From positions 1-64,000 of IMG/VR virus record IMGVR_UViG_3300017987_000003: a stretch of 64,000 nucleotides of DNA, one strand, 5' to 3'. Origin of the DNA: a virus. How positions within the stretch are numbered: the stretch's first letter is position 1; each line of letters begins with the position of its first letter. Shown one piece after another: positions 45,236 to 52,942 of this stretch. A program made the translations under genes and the position numbers. A model generated the notes under the pieces. It searched no databases, had not been told where the DNA came from, and saw only the letters and a list, made by a program, of their open reading frames with translations.

Positions 45236-45901
45236 TTACTCGGTGAATTCGATATAGTGTTTTTTTAGGCATTTGCGGACAATATTTGTGGCTTCGTCGC
45301 TTCCTAGCATCCTTTTCAATCCACGCATTGACCACCATGTTGCAACATCGCGGAGCTTCTTGACGTTCATGTTTTTCAGAGGCACCATGATGTTCTTTGG
45401 GAGTCTTGCGTCCTCGATCGATATATTTTGGAACGCATCCATTCCTTTTTTTCGAAGATTGATGACTCGGTATCCTGGGTCCGACTCCATCAGACGTCGA
45501 TGCTCTCGGAGTTGTTCTTCTCGTTCTTTCTTGTACTTCTCACGAAAAAACAAAGACCCCAGTTTTTTTACTGTGTTGACACTGATTTTGTGTTTTCTGG
45601 CAAGTCCTGCCTGTGTTTCTCCGTCGCGTAGTCCTTTCTCAATGACCTTTTCCGATGGCATTGGGTTGCAATTGACTGGGTGACAAAATTTCCTCTGGCT
45701 TTTCCCGAGAGCTGTGAATTTTTTCCCGCACTTCAGGCATGATCGCTCTTCGGGTGTATGTGCTCTTGTTTTATTATGTATCTTTTTGCTGATCCTGGAG
45801 AGGTAGTCGGCGGCATCGTACATCCCCTCGCGGTTGGCGATAGGGATCAGATCTTTCAGCTGGTCGTGTAGAGAATCCTGTCTCTGTGGTTTGCGGCTCA
45901 T
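45236..45901 (-). CDS. Putative zinc-finger/HTH DNA-binding protein
   Basis: 221 aa. Residues about 54-75 form a C-x2-C...C-x-H/C zinc site (CLKCGKKFTALGKSQRKFCHPVNC). It is followed by EKVIEKGLRDGETQAGLARKHKISVNTVKKLGSLF, a clear helix-turn-helix of the resolvase or sigma-like type. The C-terminus is basic and helical. A transcription regulator or nucleic-acid-binding role is inferred. Its start overlaps the end of the helicase gene, so the two are co-translated. Confidence 0.7.
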   Translation of the reverse strand: MSRKPQRQDSLHDQLKDLIPIANREGMYDAADYLSRISKKIHNKTRAHTPEERSCLKCGKKFTALGKSQRKFCHPVNCNPMPSEKVIEKGLRDGETQAGLARKHKISVNTVKKLGSLFFREKYKKEREEQLREHRRLMESDPGYRVINLRKKGMDAFQNISIEDARLPKNIMVPLKNMNVKKLRDVATWWSMRGLKRMLGSDEATNIVRKCLKKHYIEFTE

Positions 45902-47340
45902 TACATTTTCCCGTTTTCGATGAAATCCTTGACCGTCGGCGAGATGTAGAGCTTCTCGGTGCCGCGCGTGATGGCGACGTAGATCAGGTTCATTTCATCG
46001 GGGTTGATGATTCTGAGTTCGGGATGGTCCTTGTGCGTGTCGATCATAGATGTGAAGTCTGGCGCCAGCTGTACCACTGGGAATTCCATCCCCTTGGCTT
46101 TGTGGCCCGTGGTGTAGGTCACCTTTGAGAATTTGGCGCCAACATCTCGGTGTTTCACTTCGTTGACGATTGTCGGGATCCGTGCTCCGAATTCCTCGAC
46201 CAGCTGGCAGGCCGCCTCCAGCTCCTTGCTCTTGACCTTGCCAGCGTACTCCAGAAGATCCTCGAAGGTCTCGAAGGATTTGATGAGCGGATCCTTGGCC
46301 ATCTCGGGTTCGTCATTGTAGACGTGGTAGGCATCCAGGACGGATTGGAATCGGTAGTTTCGGTAGTCTCCGCCCACGAACCCGATTGATTTCTTGCTGA
46401 ATTGGCACTCTGCGGATGCAGCTCGGAAGATGTGCATGTTCCCGCGTGCGAGCAGCGTGTGCTTGTCTGGTCGGCCGCTTGTCAGGACTTCTGTGGTCAG
46501 CGAGTCCAGGCCCCGTAGTTCGTTTTTCTCGCCTTTGAACCGCTTCAGCAGCGTGCTGGCGAGGGCTGCGACATCGGGGCCGAAGCGGAAGCTTTGCGAG
46601 AGGTACAAATTCTCGGCTCCCTTGACCAGCTTCAGGGCATCGATCGCGCCTCTCCATCCGTAGATGGCCTGATGGGGATCGCCCACTACGATTTTCTTGC
46701 AGTGTTGGTTTTTGACGATATCCCAGACGCAGGGCGTGGTGTCTTGTGCCTCGTCGAGCAGGATGTAGTCGAATCGCAGCTCTGGACCCGAGAGCTGGTA
46801 GAGCTTCAGGTAGCCGTCGTGGGTCATCGGGAGGGTGCGTGGTCTCAGGCTTTTCATGCTGTCCCAGATCATGTCGGCCATTTCGACGAAGGGTGGTATC
46901 TCCTCAGCATCTTGGTAGTAGTCGCGGATCTCGTCGCCGATATGATGGCTGTCGATTTCGGGATCAGGAGACGCCAGAAAATGCTTGACGACGGAGGATG
47001 CGAAGTTTGCCAGGACGATGTTGGTCTCCAGTAGTTTGGCGATTCCCCAGAGGGGCACACTGCCGCGCAGGAGACCCGCATCTCGGTAGGCGCCTCCGCA
47101 GGCTTGGTACGCGAGCGAGTGTGTAGTACGGCTCGTCACGTTCACAGGCATTTTGCGCTCGGCTTCGAGTTGTATTGCCTTATTGAATGCGGCGTACAGG
47201 ATCCTGTCGGCGGGCCGATCCTCCGCGTACTTTTGGAGAGTGAAGGTCTTGCCCGTCCCTGCAAAGGCCGTCACGAGCAAGGATCCCCCTCGACCTGGCG
47301 TTGAATCAATAATCGCTTTTTGTTCATCTGTCAGTTTCAT
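45901..47340 (-). CDS. UvrD/PcrA-like superfamily 1 DNA helicase
   Basis: 479 aa, shorter than cellular UvrD (about 720) and close to phage and F-box-type helicases. Motifs seen: Q-motif LTDEQKAII (2-10), Walker A AFAGTGKT (25-32), Ia FNKAIQLEA, Walker B ILLDEAQDTTP (about 195-205), III VVGDPHQAIYGWRGA, IV LSQSFRFG, V TTGHKAKGMEFPVVQL and VI VAITRGTEKLYI. It unwinds DNA 3'-5' in the family. Probably used in phage replication or recombination. ATGA overlap with the upstream 56-aa ORF. Confidence 0.93.
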   Translation of the reverse strand: MKLTDEQKAIIDSTPGRGGSLLVTAFAGTGKTFTLQKYAEDRPADRILYAAFNKAIQLEAERKMPVNVTSRTTHSLAYQACGGAYRDAGLLRGSVPLWGIAKLLETNIVLANFASSVVKHFLASPDPEIDSHHIGDEIRDYYQDAEEIPPFVEMADMIWDSMKSLRPRTLPMTHDGYLKLYQLSGPELRFDYILLDEAQDTTPCVWDIVKNQHCKKIVVGDPHQAIYGWRGAIDALKLVKGAENLYLSQSFRFGPDVAALASTLLKRFKGEKNELRGLDSLTTEVLTSGRPDKHTLLARGNMHIFRAASAECQFSKKSIGFVGGDYRNYRFQSVLDAYHVYNDEPEMAKDPLIKSFETFEDLLEYAGKVKSKELEAACQLVEEFGARIPTIVNEVKHRDVGAKFSKVTYTTGHKAKGMEFPVVQLAPDFTSMIDTHKDHPELRIINPDEMNLIYVAITRGTEKLYISPTVKDFIENGKM

Positions 47341-47507
47341 TCGTCTTCCTCGGTGTTGTCTTCGCAGTCAGGGCAGATGTCTCCGTAGGGGGCTGGTCGA
47401 TCATGCCATCCTGATTTGTCAATTTTTTTGATTACTTCGTCTGCATTGTTGCCATGGATTGTGGTAGTCTTTCCGCAGACGCAACATTTGAGTTTGATGT
47501 GTTTCAT
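47337..47507 (-). CDS. 56-aa double-CxxC zinc protein
   Basis: MKHIKLKCCVCGKTTTIHGNN ... YGDICPDCEDNTEEDE: two CxxC pairs 36 residues apart, a zinc-ribbon pattern, and an acidic end. First gene of the minus-strand helicase operon, with a promoter and RNGAT hairpin upstream and GGAGCG as SD. Its stop overlaps the helicase start. Confidence 0.7.
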   Translation of the reverse strand: MKHIKLKCCVCGKTTTIHGNNADEVIKKIDKSGWHDRPAPYGDICPDCEDNTEEDE

Positions 47508-47521
47508 CCAGTCGCTCCATT

Positions 47522-47538
47522 CTCGGGATCTCCCCGAG
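47522..47538 (-). promoter_or_regulatory. 5'-UTR hairpin with GAGAT loop
   Basis: Minus strand: CTCGGG-GAGAT-CCCGAG, 6 perfect pairs, 3 nt before the SD of the 47337-47507 gene. Confidence 0.75.
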
Positions 47539-47557
47539 CATCATTTGGCCTGCTGGA

Positions 47558-47586
47558 ACATTAAAGCCTGTGGGCGCGTTAGTCAA
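47558..47586 (-). promoter_or_regulatory. Minus-strand promoter of the helicase operon
   Basis: TTGACT (47581-47586), 17-nt spacer starting AACGC, TAATGT (47558-47563). Confidence 0.78.
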
Positions 47587-47623
47587 CTTGATATTGCTGG
47601 AAAAACTTTCTGGCGAGAAAGGG

Positions 47624-47651
47624 TTGACAAACCCCTCAAAGAGCTTAACAT
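47624..47651 (+). promoter_or_regulatory. Divergent plus-strand promoter
   Basis: TTGACA (47624-47629), 16-nt spacer starting AACC, TAACAT (47646-47651). Drives the long plus-strand operon starting at 47706. Confidence 0.78.
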
Positions 47652-47672
47652 GGCAACAGGAACCTGGAGATG

Positions 47673-47689
47673 CCTGGCAAGATGTCAGG
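47673..47689 (+). promoter_or_regulatory. 5'-UTR hairpin with AAGAT loop
   Basis: CCTGGC-AAGAT-GTCAGG, directly followed by AGGAGG of the 47706 gene. Confidence 0.75.
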
Positions 47690-47705
47690 AGGAGGAATTG
47701 CATCG

Positions 47706-47921
47706 ATGTCGACAGAAAAGATCAAAGAGAGGCGCGTTCTGGTGCATGGCAAGTTCAAGGGGACGGTCGTTGGAAGTCGTAACCGCCTGGGCCATGGATT
47801 CTGCTACATCGTTGAGTTTGACCAGCCTGGCGGCCCACTGGGATCGAACTTCGGTCCTCAGTATGTCAGGGTGAAGGATGCCAAGCCGCTGGACGAAAGA
47901 GAGGTCGCAAATGGCAACTAA
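47706..47921 (+). CDS. Hypothetical small beta-rich protein
   Basis: 71 aa (MSTEKIKERRVLVHGKFKGTVVGSRNRLGHGFCYIVEFDQPGG), start chosen by the strong SD and hairpin. The sequence looks like a single SH3/KOW-like barrel (VHGKFKGTVVG ... YVRVKDAKPL). First gene of a long operon. Overlaps the next gene by 11 nt. Confidence 0.7.
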   Translation: MSTEKIKERRVLVHGKFKGTVVGSRNRLGHGFCYIVEFDQPGGPLGSNFGPQYVRVKDAKPLDEREVANGN

Positions 47922-48159
47922 TGAGTGGTTCGAAATGACAGACGGTTGTATCGAGAGAAAGAACGGCGAGACTATCGTTTACGATGAGGAGGGGAACGAG
48001 ATGTTCCGCCTCGACTGGGAGGCCGGTATCAATCAGGTGGTCAAGCTCAAGGCTGTCTTTGACAAGGCGTACCGTGTTGGTAGGGTGGTCGGACAGGACG
48101 AGAAGATCAACGAGATGCGCCGGGTGCTGGAGATCCCGGCAGGAGCATTCAGGGAGTAG
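47911..48159 (+). CDS. Hypothetical protein
   Basis: 82 aa from MATNEWFEMTDG. Strand-rich start (CIERKNGETIVYDEEGNEMFRLDW), then helices with DKAYRVGRVVGQDEKINEMRRVLEIP. No family recognised. GAGG lies 6 nt before the ATG within the previous gene. Confidence 0.68.
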   Translation: MATNEWFEMTDGCIERKNGETIVYDEEGNEMFRLDWEAGINQVVKLKAVFDKAYRVGRVVGQDEKINEMRRVLEIPAGAFRE

Positions 48160-48161
48160 GC

Positions 48162-48593
48162 ATGGTTCGAGAAATCGATACAAAAACATGGATCCGTATC
48201 CAGGAGAAATTGGCAGCATATGTGCGTACGCGCACGCGCGAGTGGATAACAGATCCAGACAATGGAAGTACTCCGACGGTACGTGAATTGGCGCGGCGAT
48301 ATCGGATTCCCCAGGCGGACATCCAGGATATGATCGAGGGGCACGAAGACCTCGATCTGATTATCGGGGTGCAGATTCCTGGCATGGGGTGTTTTGAAGA
48401 GGAGCATATCGGCGACTATCAGGCTGAGTGGATTGGGGAGCATCTTTTTGAGGCTGACATGGATGTTGAGATCGAGGGGAAGCGGGCGAAGCTTCTGCGA
48501 CCGTACAGTGATATCAAGGGAGGCTGGATCGTCGATCCGCCGATCGAGGGATTTAGGTACTGGAACGAGGATGCGATGAAGGTGGTGAAGTGA
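48162..48593 (+). CDS. Hypothetical protein with HTH-like segment
   Basis: 143 aa. Residues about 28-62 (DPDNGSTPTVRELARRYRIPQADIQDMIEGHEDLDLI) look like a helix-turn-helix. The C-terminal half is a small beta-rich region with YSDIKGGWIVDPPIEGFRYW. Candidate DNA-binding regulator, unproven. The stop overlaps the next start (TGATG). Confidence 0.68.
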   Translation: MVREIDTKTWIRIQEKLAAYVRTRTREWITDPDNGSTPTVRELARRYRIPQADIQDMIEGHEDLDLIIGVQIPGMGCFEEEHIGDYQAEWIGEHLFEADMDVEIEGKRAKLLRPYSDIKGGWIVDPPIEGFRYWNEDAMKVVK

Positions 48594-48781
48594 TGGCTGT
48601 TAGAAACATTGAGGTACATCGGGCGCATTGTTGTCGATTTCATGGTTGCAAGTATGGGGCTGAGGATTGCCCTGTGGTGAGCGGGGGAACAGGGCAGTTC
48701 TATCCTTGTGAGGTGTGCCGTATGTATGGGATCCTTACCATTGGGCCTTTGAAAAAACGCCCTCATCGAGGCGTGTGTTAA
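48593..48781 (+). CDS. Small Cys/His protein, copy 1 of a duplicated gene
   Basis: 62 aa, starts MAVRNIEVHRAHCCRFHGCKYG, then AEDCPV...CEVCRMYGIL. The first 28 residues are almost identical in DNA and protein to the gene at 49075, showing a recent tandem duplication around the gene at 48785. This copy is shorter and lacks the final CPHCG pair. His/Cys spacing suggests zinc binding. Confidence 0.7.
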   Translation: MAVRNIEVHRAHCCRFHGCKYGAEDCPVVSGGTGQFYPCEVCRMYGILTIGPLKKRPHRGVC

Positions 48782-48784
48782 GGG

Positions 48785-49075
48785 ATGAAAGGGATGACTA
48801 AGAAGGAGTTTTTATTGCGTGTTAGCAAGATGCGATGCCCGCAACTCCATGAGGGGGTTGATTCCGATTGTATTTTTCTTAATAGGTGCTGGTTTGTGGA
48901 AGATGAAACCGAGGAAGAATTAAAGAATCGATTTTGGCTGCCTGGTGTGCGATTATCAAGTAGACAATACCGACGAAATGACGCGAGTGTACTTGAAGCT
49001 TACTACAGGCGAGAGACTAAGACACGTGAGCGTTATGTACGGTGGCTCGCCGAATGTCAGGAAAGCGAGAAGTGA
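48785..49075 (+). CDS. Hypothetical protein between duplicated zinc genes
   Basis: 96 aa (or 93 aa from MTKKEFLLR at 48794). Contains KMRCPQLHEGVDSDCIFLNRCWFVEDETEEELKNRFWLPG, Arg-rich C-terminus ending CQESEK. No family recognised. Codon use is more AT-rich than in neighbours. The stop overlaps the next start (TGATG). Confidence 0.65.
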   Translation: MKGMTKKEFLLRVSKMRCPQLHEGVDSDCIFLNRCWFVEDETEEELKNRFWLPGVRLSSRQYRRNDASVLEAYYRRETKTRERYVRWLAECQESEK

Positions 49076-49335
49076 TGGCTGTTAGAAACATTGAGGTACA
49101 TCGGGCGCATTGTTGTCGGCTTCATGGTTGCAAGTACGGGGCTGAGGATTGCCCTGTTGCGATGGGAGAGTTTGTACAATTTTCCCTTTGTGAGGTGTGC
49201 TGTCAGGATGGAATTCTTACCATGTCAGAGCTGAGGGCTGTGACCCTTGGATCTTTGAAAACGTGCCCTCATTGTGGGCATGTGTTGAGGGATCAGGAAA
49301 AAGCCGAGCATCAAGAAAGCGAGGGTGAAGTTTGA
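49075..49335 (+). CDS. Small zinc protein, copy 2 of a duplicated gene
   Basis: 86 aa, MAVRNIEVHRAHCCRLHGCKYG, followed by CEVCCQDGILTMSELRAVTLGSLKTCPHCGHVLRDQ. Adds a complete CxxC...CPHCG zinc ribbon compared with copy 1. The 5' 85 nt are nearly identical to 48593 onward. Function unknown. Confidence 0.72.
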   Translation: MAVRNIEVHRAHCCRLHGCKYGAEDCPVAMGEFVQFSLCEVCCQDGILTMSELRAVTLGSLKTCPHCGHVLRDQEKAEHQESEGEV

Positions 49336-49505
49336 AATGGATATGCAAAAAGATATGTTCTTGGTTTGGCCATAGTTTCGATCCAATTGATCTACTCATG
49401 TTTGAACTAAAGTGCGCGGCTCTGAACTCGCGGCAGTTAGATCCAAGGATAACTTGTAGGAGGTGCGGTCTTGTAATCAGAAAGCGAGGGTGTTGTGATG
49501 AGTGA
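49332..49505 (+). CDS. 57-aa Cys-rich protein starting with TTG
   Basis: TTG start overlapping the previous stop (TTGA), GAGGGTGAAG just upstream. Sequence KWICKKICSWFGHSFDPIDL ... TCRRCGLVIRKRGCCDE matches the pattern of DUF1660-like phage proteins (an ICKxxxxxxGHxF start and a C-terminal CRRCG). Two CxxC-type pairs imply zinc binding. Confidence 0.62.
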   Translation: MKWICKKICSWFGHSFDPIDLLMFELKCAALNSRQLDPRITCRRCGLVIRKRGCCDE

Positions 49506-49911
49506 GAGATGTATGATTTGCGGTGCTGCTCTGACAACTGGAGGCTGTCCTAATTGTTTGGATGCCACACATGTGAGATTACGGGGGCCAGCCAAAGAGC
49601 CCAGTGTGCCGTGCCAGTCTTGTGCGCTCCTTACCACTGCCCTCGCCGAGCGGGACAAGGAGATCGAGCGGTTGCGAATGGCACTACAAACACTGTTGCC
49701 TGGAGTTGAGCGTGTAAACGAAACAAGCGTTGAAGCACATCTCGCTACTGGTAGGTTTTATCTCAATGTTGCCGGGAACGTAACAATAGTTGAAGGAGAC
49801 GTGTGTCGAGATCCGAGAAGAGGGATGGTGTGGACGTCGGACGATATTCAAGAAATTGAAGAGAAGTTCAATGCGCCGATACGTGCTGCGCTGAAGGAAA
49901 GCGAGGGGTGA
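49498..49911 (+). CDS. Zinc-ribbon/coiled-coil protein
   Basis: 137 aa from MSERCMICGAALTTGGCPNCLD: a zinc ribbon (CMIC...CPNC) followed by a short linker with CQSC, a coiled coil (LAERDKEIERLRMALQTL) and a C-terminal region ending in a helical segment. Overlaps the previous gene by 8 nt and the next by TGATG. Function unknown. Confidence 0.7.
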   Translation: MSERCMICGAALTTGGCPNCLDATHVRLRGPAKEPSVPCQSCALLTTALAERDKEIERLRMALQTLLPGVERVNETSVEAHLATGRFYLNVAGNVTIVEGDVCRDPRRGMVWTSDDIQEIEEKFNAPIRAALKESEG

Positions 49912-50135
49912 TGGCATTACCGAGTGATCGACAACAGGCGTACAAGCTGCGTATCGAGAATCGTCGATTTGAAGCTGAGAACAAAAAACTCAAGGCTGAG
50001 ATTGAGCGCTTGCACACTGGTGCTTTGAAGATGGCGAGGATAATCGCGGCGGACCGCAACAATTGGTCCGAGGTCGGGGTTTCCTTCGACAAAACGCCAG
50101 AGGATATTTTGGCCGAATTTGACATGGAGAGGTGA
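49911..50135 (+). CDS. Small coiled-coil protein
   Basis: 74 aa: SDRQQAYKLRIENRRFEAEN-KKLKAEIERLHTGALKMARIIAAD is a continuous coiled coil, followed by a short acidic tail (TPEDILAEFDMER). TGATG overlap with the preceding gene. No family recognised. Confidence 0.68.
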   Translation: MALPSDRQQAYKLRIENRRFEAENKKLKAEIERLHTGALKMARIIAADRNNWSEVGVSFDKTPEDILAEFDMER

Positions 50136-50136
50136 C

Positions 50137-51120
50137 ATGGATTTCAAGAAAATGGCTCAGGACAATATGATCCTGAAAATACGGGTTGGATCTCATCTTT
50201 TCGGGACGAGTACTCCCGACAGCGATGAGGACTATTTCGGTGTGTTTATGCCGTGCGACGAGACGATCTTTGGGTTTCAGAGATGTGACGAAGTGGATCT
50301 CGGCGTGGTGGACAAGGACGACACAGGGCGCAACACGGCGGAGGCGGTCGACTTCAAGATCCACGATTACCGAAAGTTTGTGAAGACGGTGATGGAGAAT
50401 AATCCAAATTTCATGCACGCGATCTTTGTGAACGAGGAGAACATCTTGTTCAAGGACGAACTGGGGTTCGCGGATCGGTTGCTGGCGCTGAAGCATCGAA
50501 TCGTCCACAAGGGGGCGTATCGGCGATTCATAAAGTACGCTGATTCTCAGCTGCACAAGATGCGGATCAAACCCGCGAACTATGCTGCGCTGGAGCGCGG
50601 GTTGGAGCTGTTGGAAGAAGAGTTCGATCCAGATAACGTGCTGGCTGATGTCACGGCGAGGTACACTGGAACGGACCTGATATTTGTTGACCAGGGCAAG
50701 GGAAAGCACGTCAAGTGTGGGGATCTGTTTATAGAGCGTGGAACCTTTGTGAAAAAGGCCAAGAAGATGATTCGGCATCGGCTGGCTAACGCGACGAGCA
50801 GGCACGTGCTTTTCACGAAATACGGCTACGATACAAAGTTCGCGTCGAATCTGATCCATCTTTTGATGACGGGCAGGGAGATCATGGAGACTGGCAGGAT
50901 CAAGTTTCCATTGACCTACGCCAACCACGTTCTCGATGTGAAGCAGGGCAAGTACTCGGTGGATGAGATTGAGAAGTGGGCCGAGCAGCTGAAGGAGGAG
51001 GCTCGGGTGGCTTACGAGGAGACCGAGGTACGGGCGAAGCCAGCTGCCGATCTTGAGAAGTTCGCCATGCGCGAGCTGTATAAATGGTCGCAACTGACAA
51101 CGAAACTCAAGGAGGAGTAA
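50137..51120 (+). CDS. RlaP-type nucleotidyltransferase
   Basis: 327 aa from MDFKKMAQDN (GAGAGG 4 nt upstream). Residues 14-40 (KIRVGSHLFGTSTPDSDEDYFGVFMP) carry the Pol-beta-type NTase signature G-S-x-x-FG-x-x-x-x-x-SDxDxxGV; the two Asp after S are the metal ligands. The family (RlaP) is known from phages and from operons with RNA ligases and is thought to act in RNA repair or end modification. A conserved His/Lys-rich helical C-terminal region follows (AKKMIRHRLANATSRHVLF). No ligase gene is visible in this window. Confidence 0.88.
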   Translation: MDFKKMAQDNMILKIRVGSHLFGTSTPDSDEDYFGVFMPCDETIFGFQRCDEVDLGVVDKDDTGRNTAEAVDFKIHDYRKFVKTVMENNPNFMHAIFVNEENILFKDELGFADRLLALKHRIVHKGAYRRFIKYADSQLHKMRIKPANYAALERGLELLEEEFDPDNVLADVTARYTGTDLIFVDQGKGKHVKCGDLFIERGTFVKKAKKMIRHRLANATSRHVLFTKYGYDTKFASNLIHLLMTGREIMETGRIKFPLTYANHVLDVKQGKYSVDEIEKWAEQLKEEARVAYEETEVRAKPAADLEKFAMRELYKWSQLTTKLKEE

Positions 51121-51317
51121 TGGATCCGAACGAGACATTGAGACAGATGCGGCGTTTGGCGAAGCGCATCGTCGAGGATCGTGGTCGGCTTGCTCGGGGG
51201 TGGATCACGGAGATGCCGTTAGATGATGTTGTCCAATTGGCCGAGTGGTTTGAGAGCTTGGACGAGTGGATGTCGCGGGGAGGATTCCCGCCAGAGGAAT
51301 GGAAGGGAGGAGCGTGA
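51120..51317 (+). CDS. Hypothetical small protein
   Basis: 65 aa (MDPNETLRQMRRLAKRIVED ... PPEEWKGGA), TAATG overlap with the NTase gene. Helical with several Trp; typical of small early phage proteins. No family recognised. Confidence 0.65.
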   Translation: MDPNETLRQMRRLAKRIVEDRGRLARGWITEMPLDDVVQLAEWFESLDEWMSRGGFPPEEWKGGA

Positions 51318-51619
51318 TGAAAGCTATGTTTATGGTCATGGTCGAGCCGTCTCCTGCTATTCTTGTCCGAGGGGAGGGAGGAGCAGGTCCTCTTCCGTTG
51401 CCTAAAGAGACGATGGATGGTGACGAGAGTTACGAGGCCAAGGTTGCTGCGGCGATCATGAGTTGGTTGGTCATGGGCTATGATGCTTATGAAAAATTCA
51501 AAGAGGTTGTGCGTTTTGCGATGAAATCCACGCGGGAGTCTGGGATTACAGAATGGAGTATCACTAGTGATGATATTGACGAGTGGGTGGTATTAGGCAT
51601 GAAGCCGACACGGACATAA
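51317..51619 (+). CDS. Hypothetical protein
   Basis: 100 aa from MKAMFMVMVEPSPAILV, TGATG overlap. N-terminal strand region, Gly/Pro-rich loop, then helices with KVAAAIMSWLVMGYDAYEKFKEVVRFAMKS and a C-terminal WSITSDDIDEWVVLG. No family recognised. Confidence 0.65.
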   Translation: MKAMFMVMVEPSPAILVRGEGGAGPLPLPKETMDGDESYEAKVAAAIMSWLVMGYDAYEKFKEVVRFAMKSTRESGITEWSITSDDIDEWVVLGMKPTRT

Positions 51620-51633
51620 AGAGGAGCGTGAGG

Positions 51634-52035
51634 ATGAAGTGGAAGAAAAAAGGAAAGTATCGCCGTGCTCAGTCAGGCGAAGTTCTTTTTCGTATTCTTG
51701 AGGATGGTGGTCAGTGTTTCTTGAGCTGGCGAGAACCTTCTGGTTCTTGGGGTGGTGGAGAGTCTTTTTCAAGTCGAGCAGAGGCTGAGTTGGTTGCCGA
51801 AAGAGTGGCTATTGCTTGTTTGAAGATCGCGATTAAGAATCAGGAGATTCTCAACAAAAGGCGCGAGGCTGCGGAGAGACTTTCTAATATAGATCCAGCT
51901 GACAAAGCACTGATGCGACTGTTTGATTTATATAAGACTTCTGATTTGAAGACGCGTGAATCTATGCGTCAGGAGATTCCAGACGTTGTAGAAGCCTTTG
52001 ACAGTATAATTGCTGAGGAAAAAGGAGGGGTGTGA
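51634..52035 (+). CDS. Hypothetical protein
   Basis: 133 aa from MKWKKKGKYRRAQSGEVLF (GAGCGTGAGG upstream). Basic N-terminus with strand pattern (CFLSWREPSGSWGGGESFSSRAEAELVAERVAIAC) and helical, charged C-terminus. No family recognised. TGATG overlap with the next gene. Confidence 0.65.
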   Translation: MKWKKKGKYRRAQSGEVLFRILEDGGQCFLSWREPSGSWGGGESFSSRAEAELVAERVAIACLKIAIKNQEILNKRREAAERLSNIDPADKALMRLFDLYKTSDLKTRESMRQEIPDVVEAFDSIIAEEKGGV

Positions 52036-52400
52036 TGTCGAGGAGAATGAAATCAGTTTTGATGAGGATCGGGGGAGTGGTTATTGGATGTGGAATTGGA
52101 CCGTTATCCCTGTGGCTTGGTTGGCCCGAGTCGATCATCTGGATTCTGATGGCTGTATCGCTGATGTTTTACTGCTTCAGCATGATCATCCTGTTTGGAT
52201 TGCCGCTGCCGCCAGCGAAGGGATCGATATGCTACATTTGTGGTGCTGAGGCCGAGTATGCGATCCATCACTCTTGGTCGCCTCCCTCGGTCATCAATCC
52301 TCCAGAGGCGATTTCGGTCTGCGAGAATCACAGGGATGCGAGCGCGGCCAGGGGCAGGATATGGGCGGATGGAAAATTTCACTATCTAAATAGGAGTTGA
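52035..52400 (+). CDS. Membrane protein with Cys/His C-terminal domain
   Basis: 121 aa. Two TM segments: MRIGGVVIGCGIGPLSLWLG and IIWILMAVSLMFYCFSMIILFG (about 10-29 and 34-55). They are followed by a soluble C-terminal part with CYICGAEAEYAIHHSWSPPS...SVCENHRDA, an HNH/zinc-finger-like CxxC...HH...CxxH arrangement. Possible membrane-bound zinc protein; an inactive HNH-like fold is speculation. Last gene before a 294-bp regulatory gap. Confidence 0.68.
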   Translation: MSRRMKSVLMRIGGVVIGCGIGPLSLWLGWPESIIWILMAVSLMFYCFSMIILFGLPLPPAKGSICYICGAEAEYAIHHSWSPPSVINPPEAISVCENHRDASAARGRIWADGKFHYLNRS

Positions 52401-52410
52401 ATAGCCCAAA

Positions 52411-52426
52411 ACGAACTCCAGTTCGC
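52411..52426. repeat. 16-bp palindrome copy 7 (ACGAACTCCAGTTCGC)
   Basis: Same first-base variant (A) as copy 1. Located 10 nt after the stop of the membrane protein; no start codon with SD follows closely. Confidence 0.88.
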
Positions 52427-52588
52427 GATTGGCACTGGTGACTAAGTCTGCGTAATCTAAAAGGAATGTCGAATGTTGAAAACAGGGCTTGACTCGGCGC
52501 GTATAATTACCCCATATTGCTCTCCCGTCAATATTCAAAAAATCATCCAAGCTCGAACCAAGGGAACACGGAGAGGGTATTATAGGGG

Positions 52589-52647
52589 TTAACAAACCCA
52601 AAAAAGGCCGTAACAGGGTTGACAAACGCTGAGAGAGGATTTATGAT
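52589..52647 (+). promoter_or_regulatory. Tandem promoters of TTGACAAACG family
   Basis: P1: TTAACA (52589-52594), 16-nt spacer, TAACAG (52611-52616). P2: TTGACA (52619-52624), 17-nt spacer starting AACGC, TATGAT (52642-52647). P2 is the better match. The preceding 52427-52588 stretch also contains a perfect TATAAT without a well-spaced -35, and nothing else I recognise. Confidence 0.75.
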
Positions 52648-52665
52648 CCTAGCAACCTGGAGATA

Positions 52666-52682
52666 CCGACCGAGATGGTCGG
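52666..52682 (+). promoter_or_regulatory. 5'-UTR hairpin with GAGAT loop
   Basis: CCGACC-GAGAT-GGTCGG, 6 perfect pairs, overlapping the start of GGAGGAGG, the SD of the 52695 gene. Confidence 0.78.
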
Positions 52683-52694
52683 AGGAGGTTCAAG

Positions 52695-52931
52695 ATGGCC
52701 AAGGTAAGAATATTTGATAGGCGTGACGAGGACGAGAAGGAGCTTTTCGTCTCTGTCGAATTCGAACAAGTCGACATACTGGAGTCGGGAAACCTCGGTG
52801 CCCTTGGGCGCGAGAAGGAGACGGCTCTTCTCACGGCACTGGGGAAGGTCACGGCGCTGGAGGCGGAGCTAGTCTCGGCCAAGCGCGCCCTCCTGCTGCA
52901 ATTGCAGGTTGTTCGTGCAGAAAACGAATAG
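52695..52931 (+). CDS. Hypothetical small protein
   Basis: 78 aa (MAKVRIFDRRDEDEKELFVSVEFEQVDILESG ... LLLQLQVVRAENE): beta strands followed by a long helix. First gene after the tandem promoters and RNGAT hairpin, with a very strong SD, so probably highly expressed early. No family recognised. Confidence 0.7.
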   Translation: MAKVRIFDRRDEDEKELFVSVEFEQVDILESGNLGALGREKETALLTALGKVTALEAELVSAKRALLLQLQVVRAENE

Positions 52932-52942
52932 GGGAGCGTACG

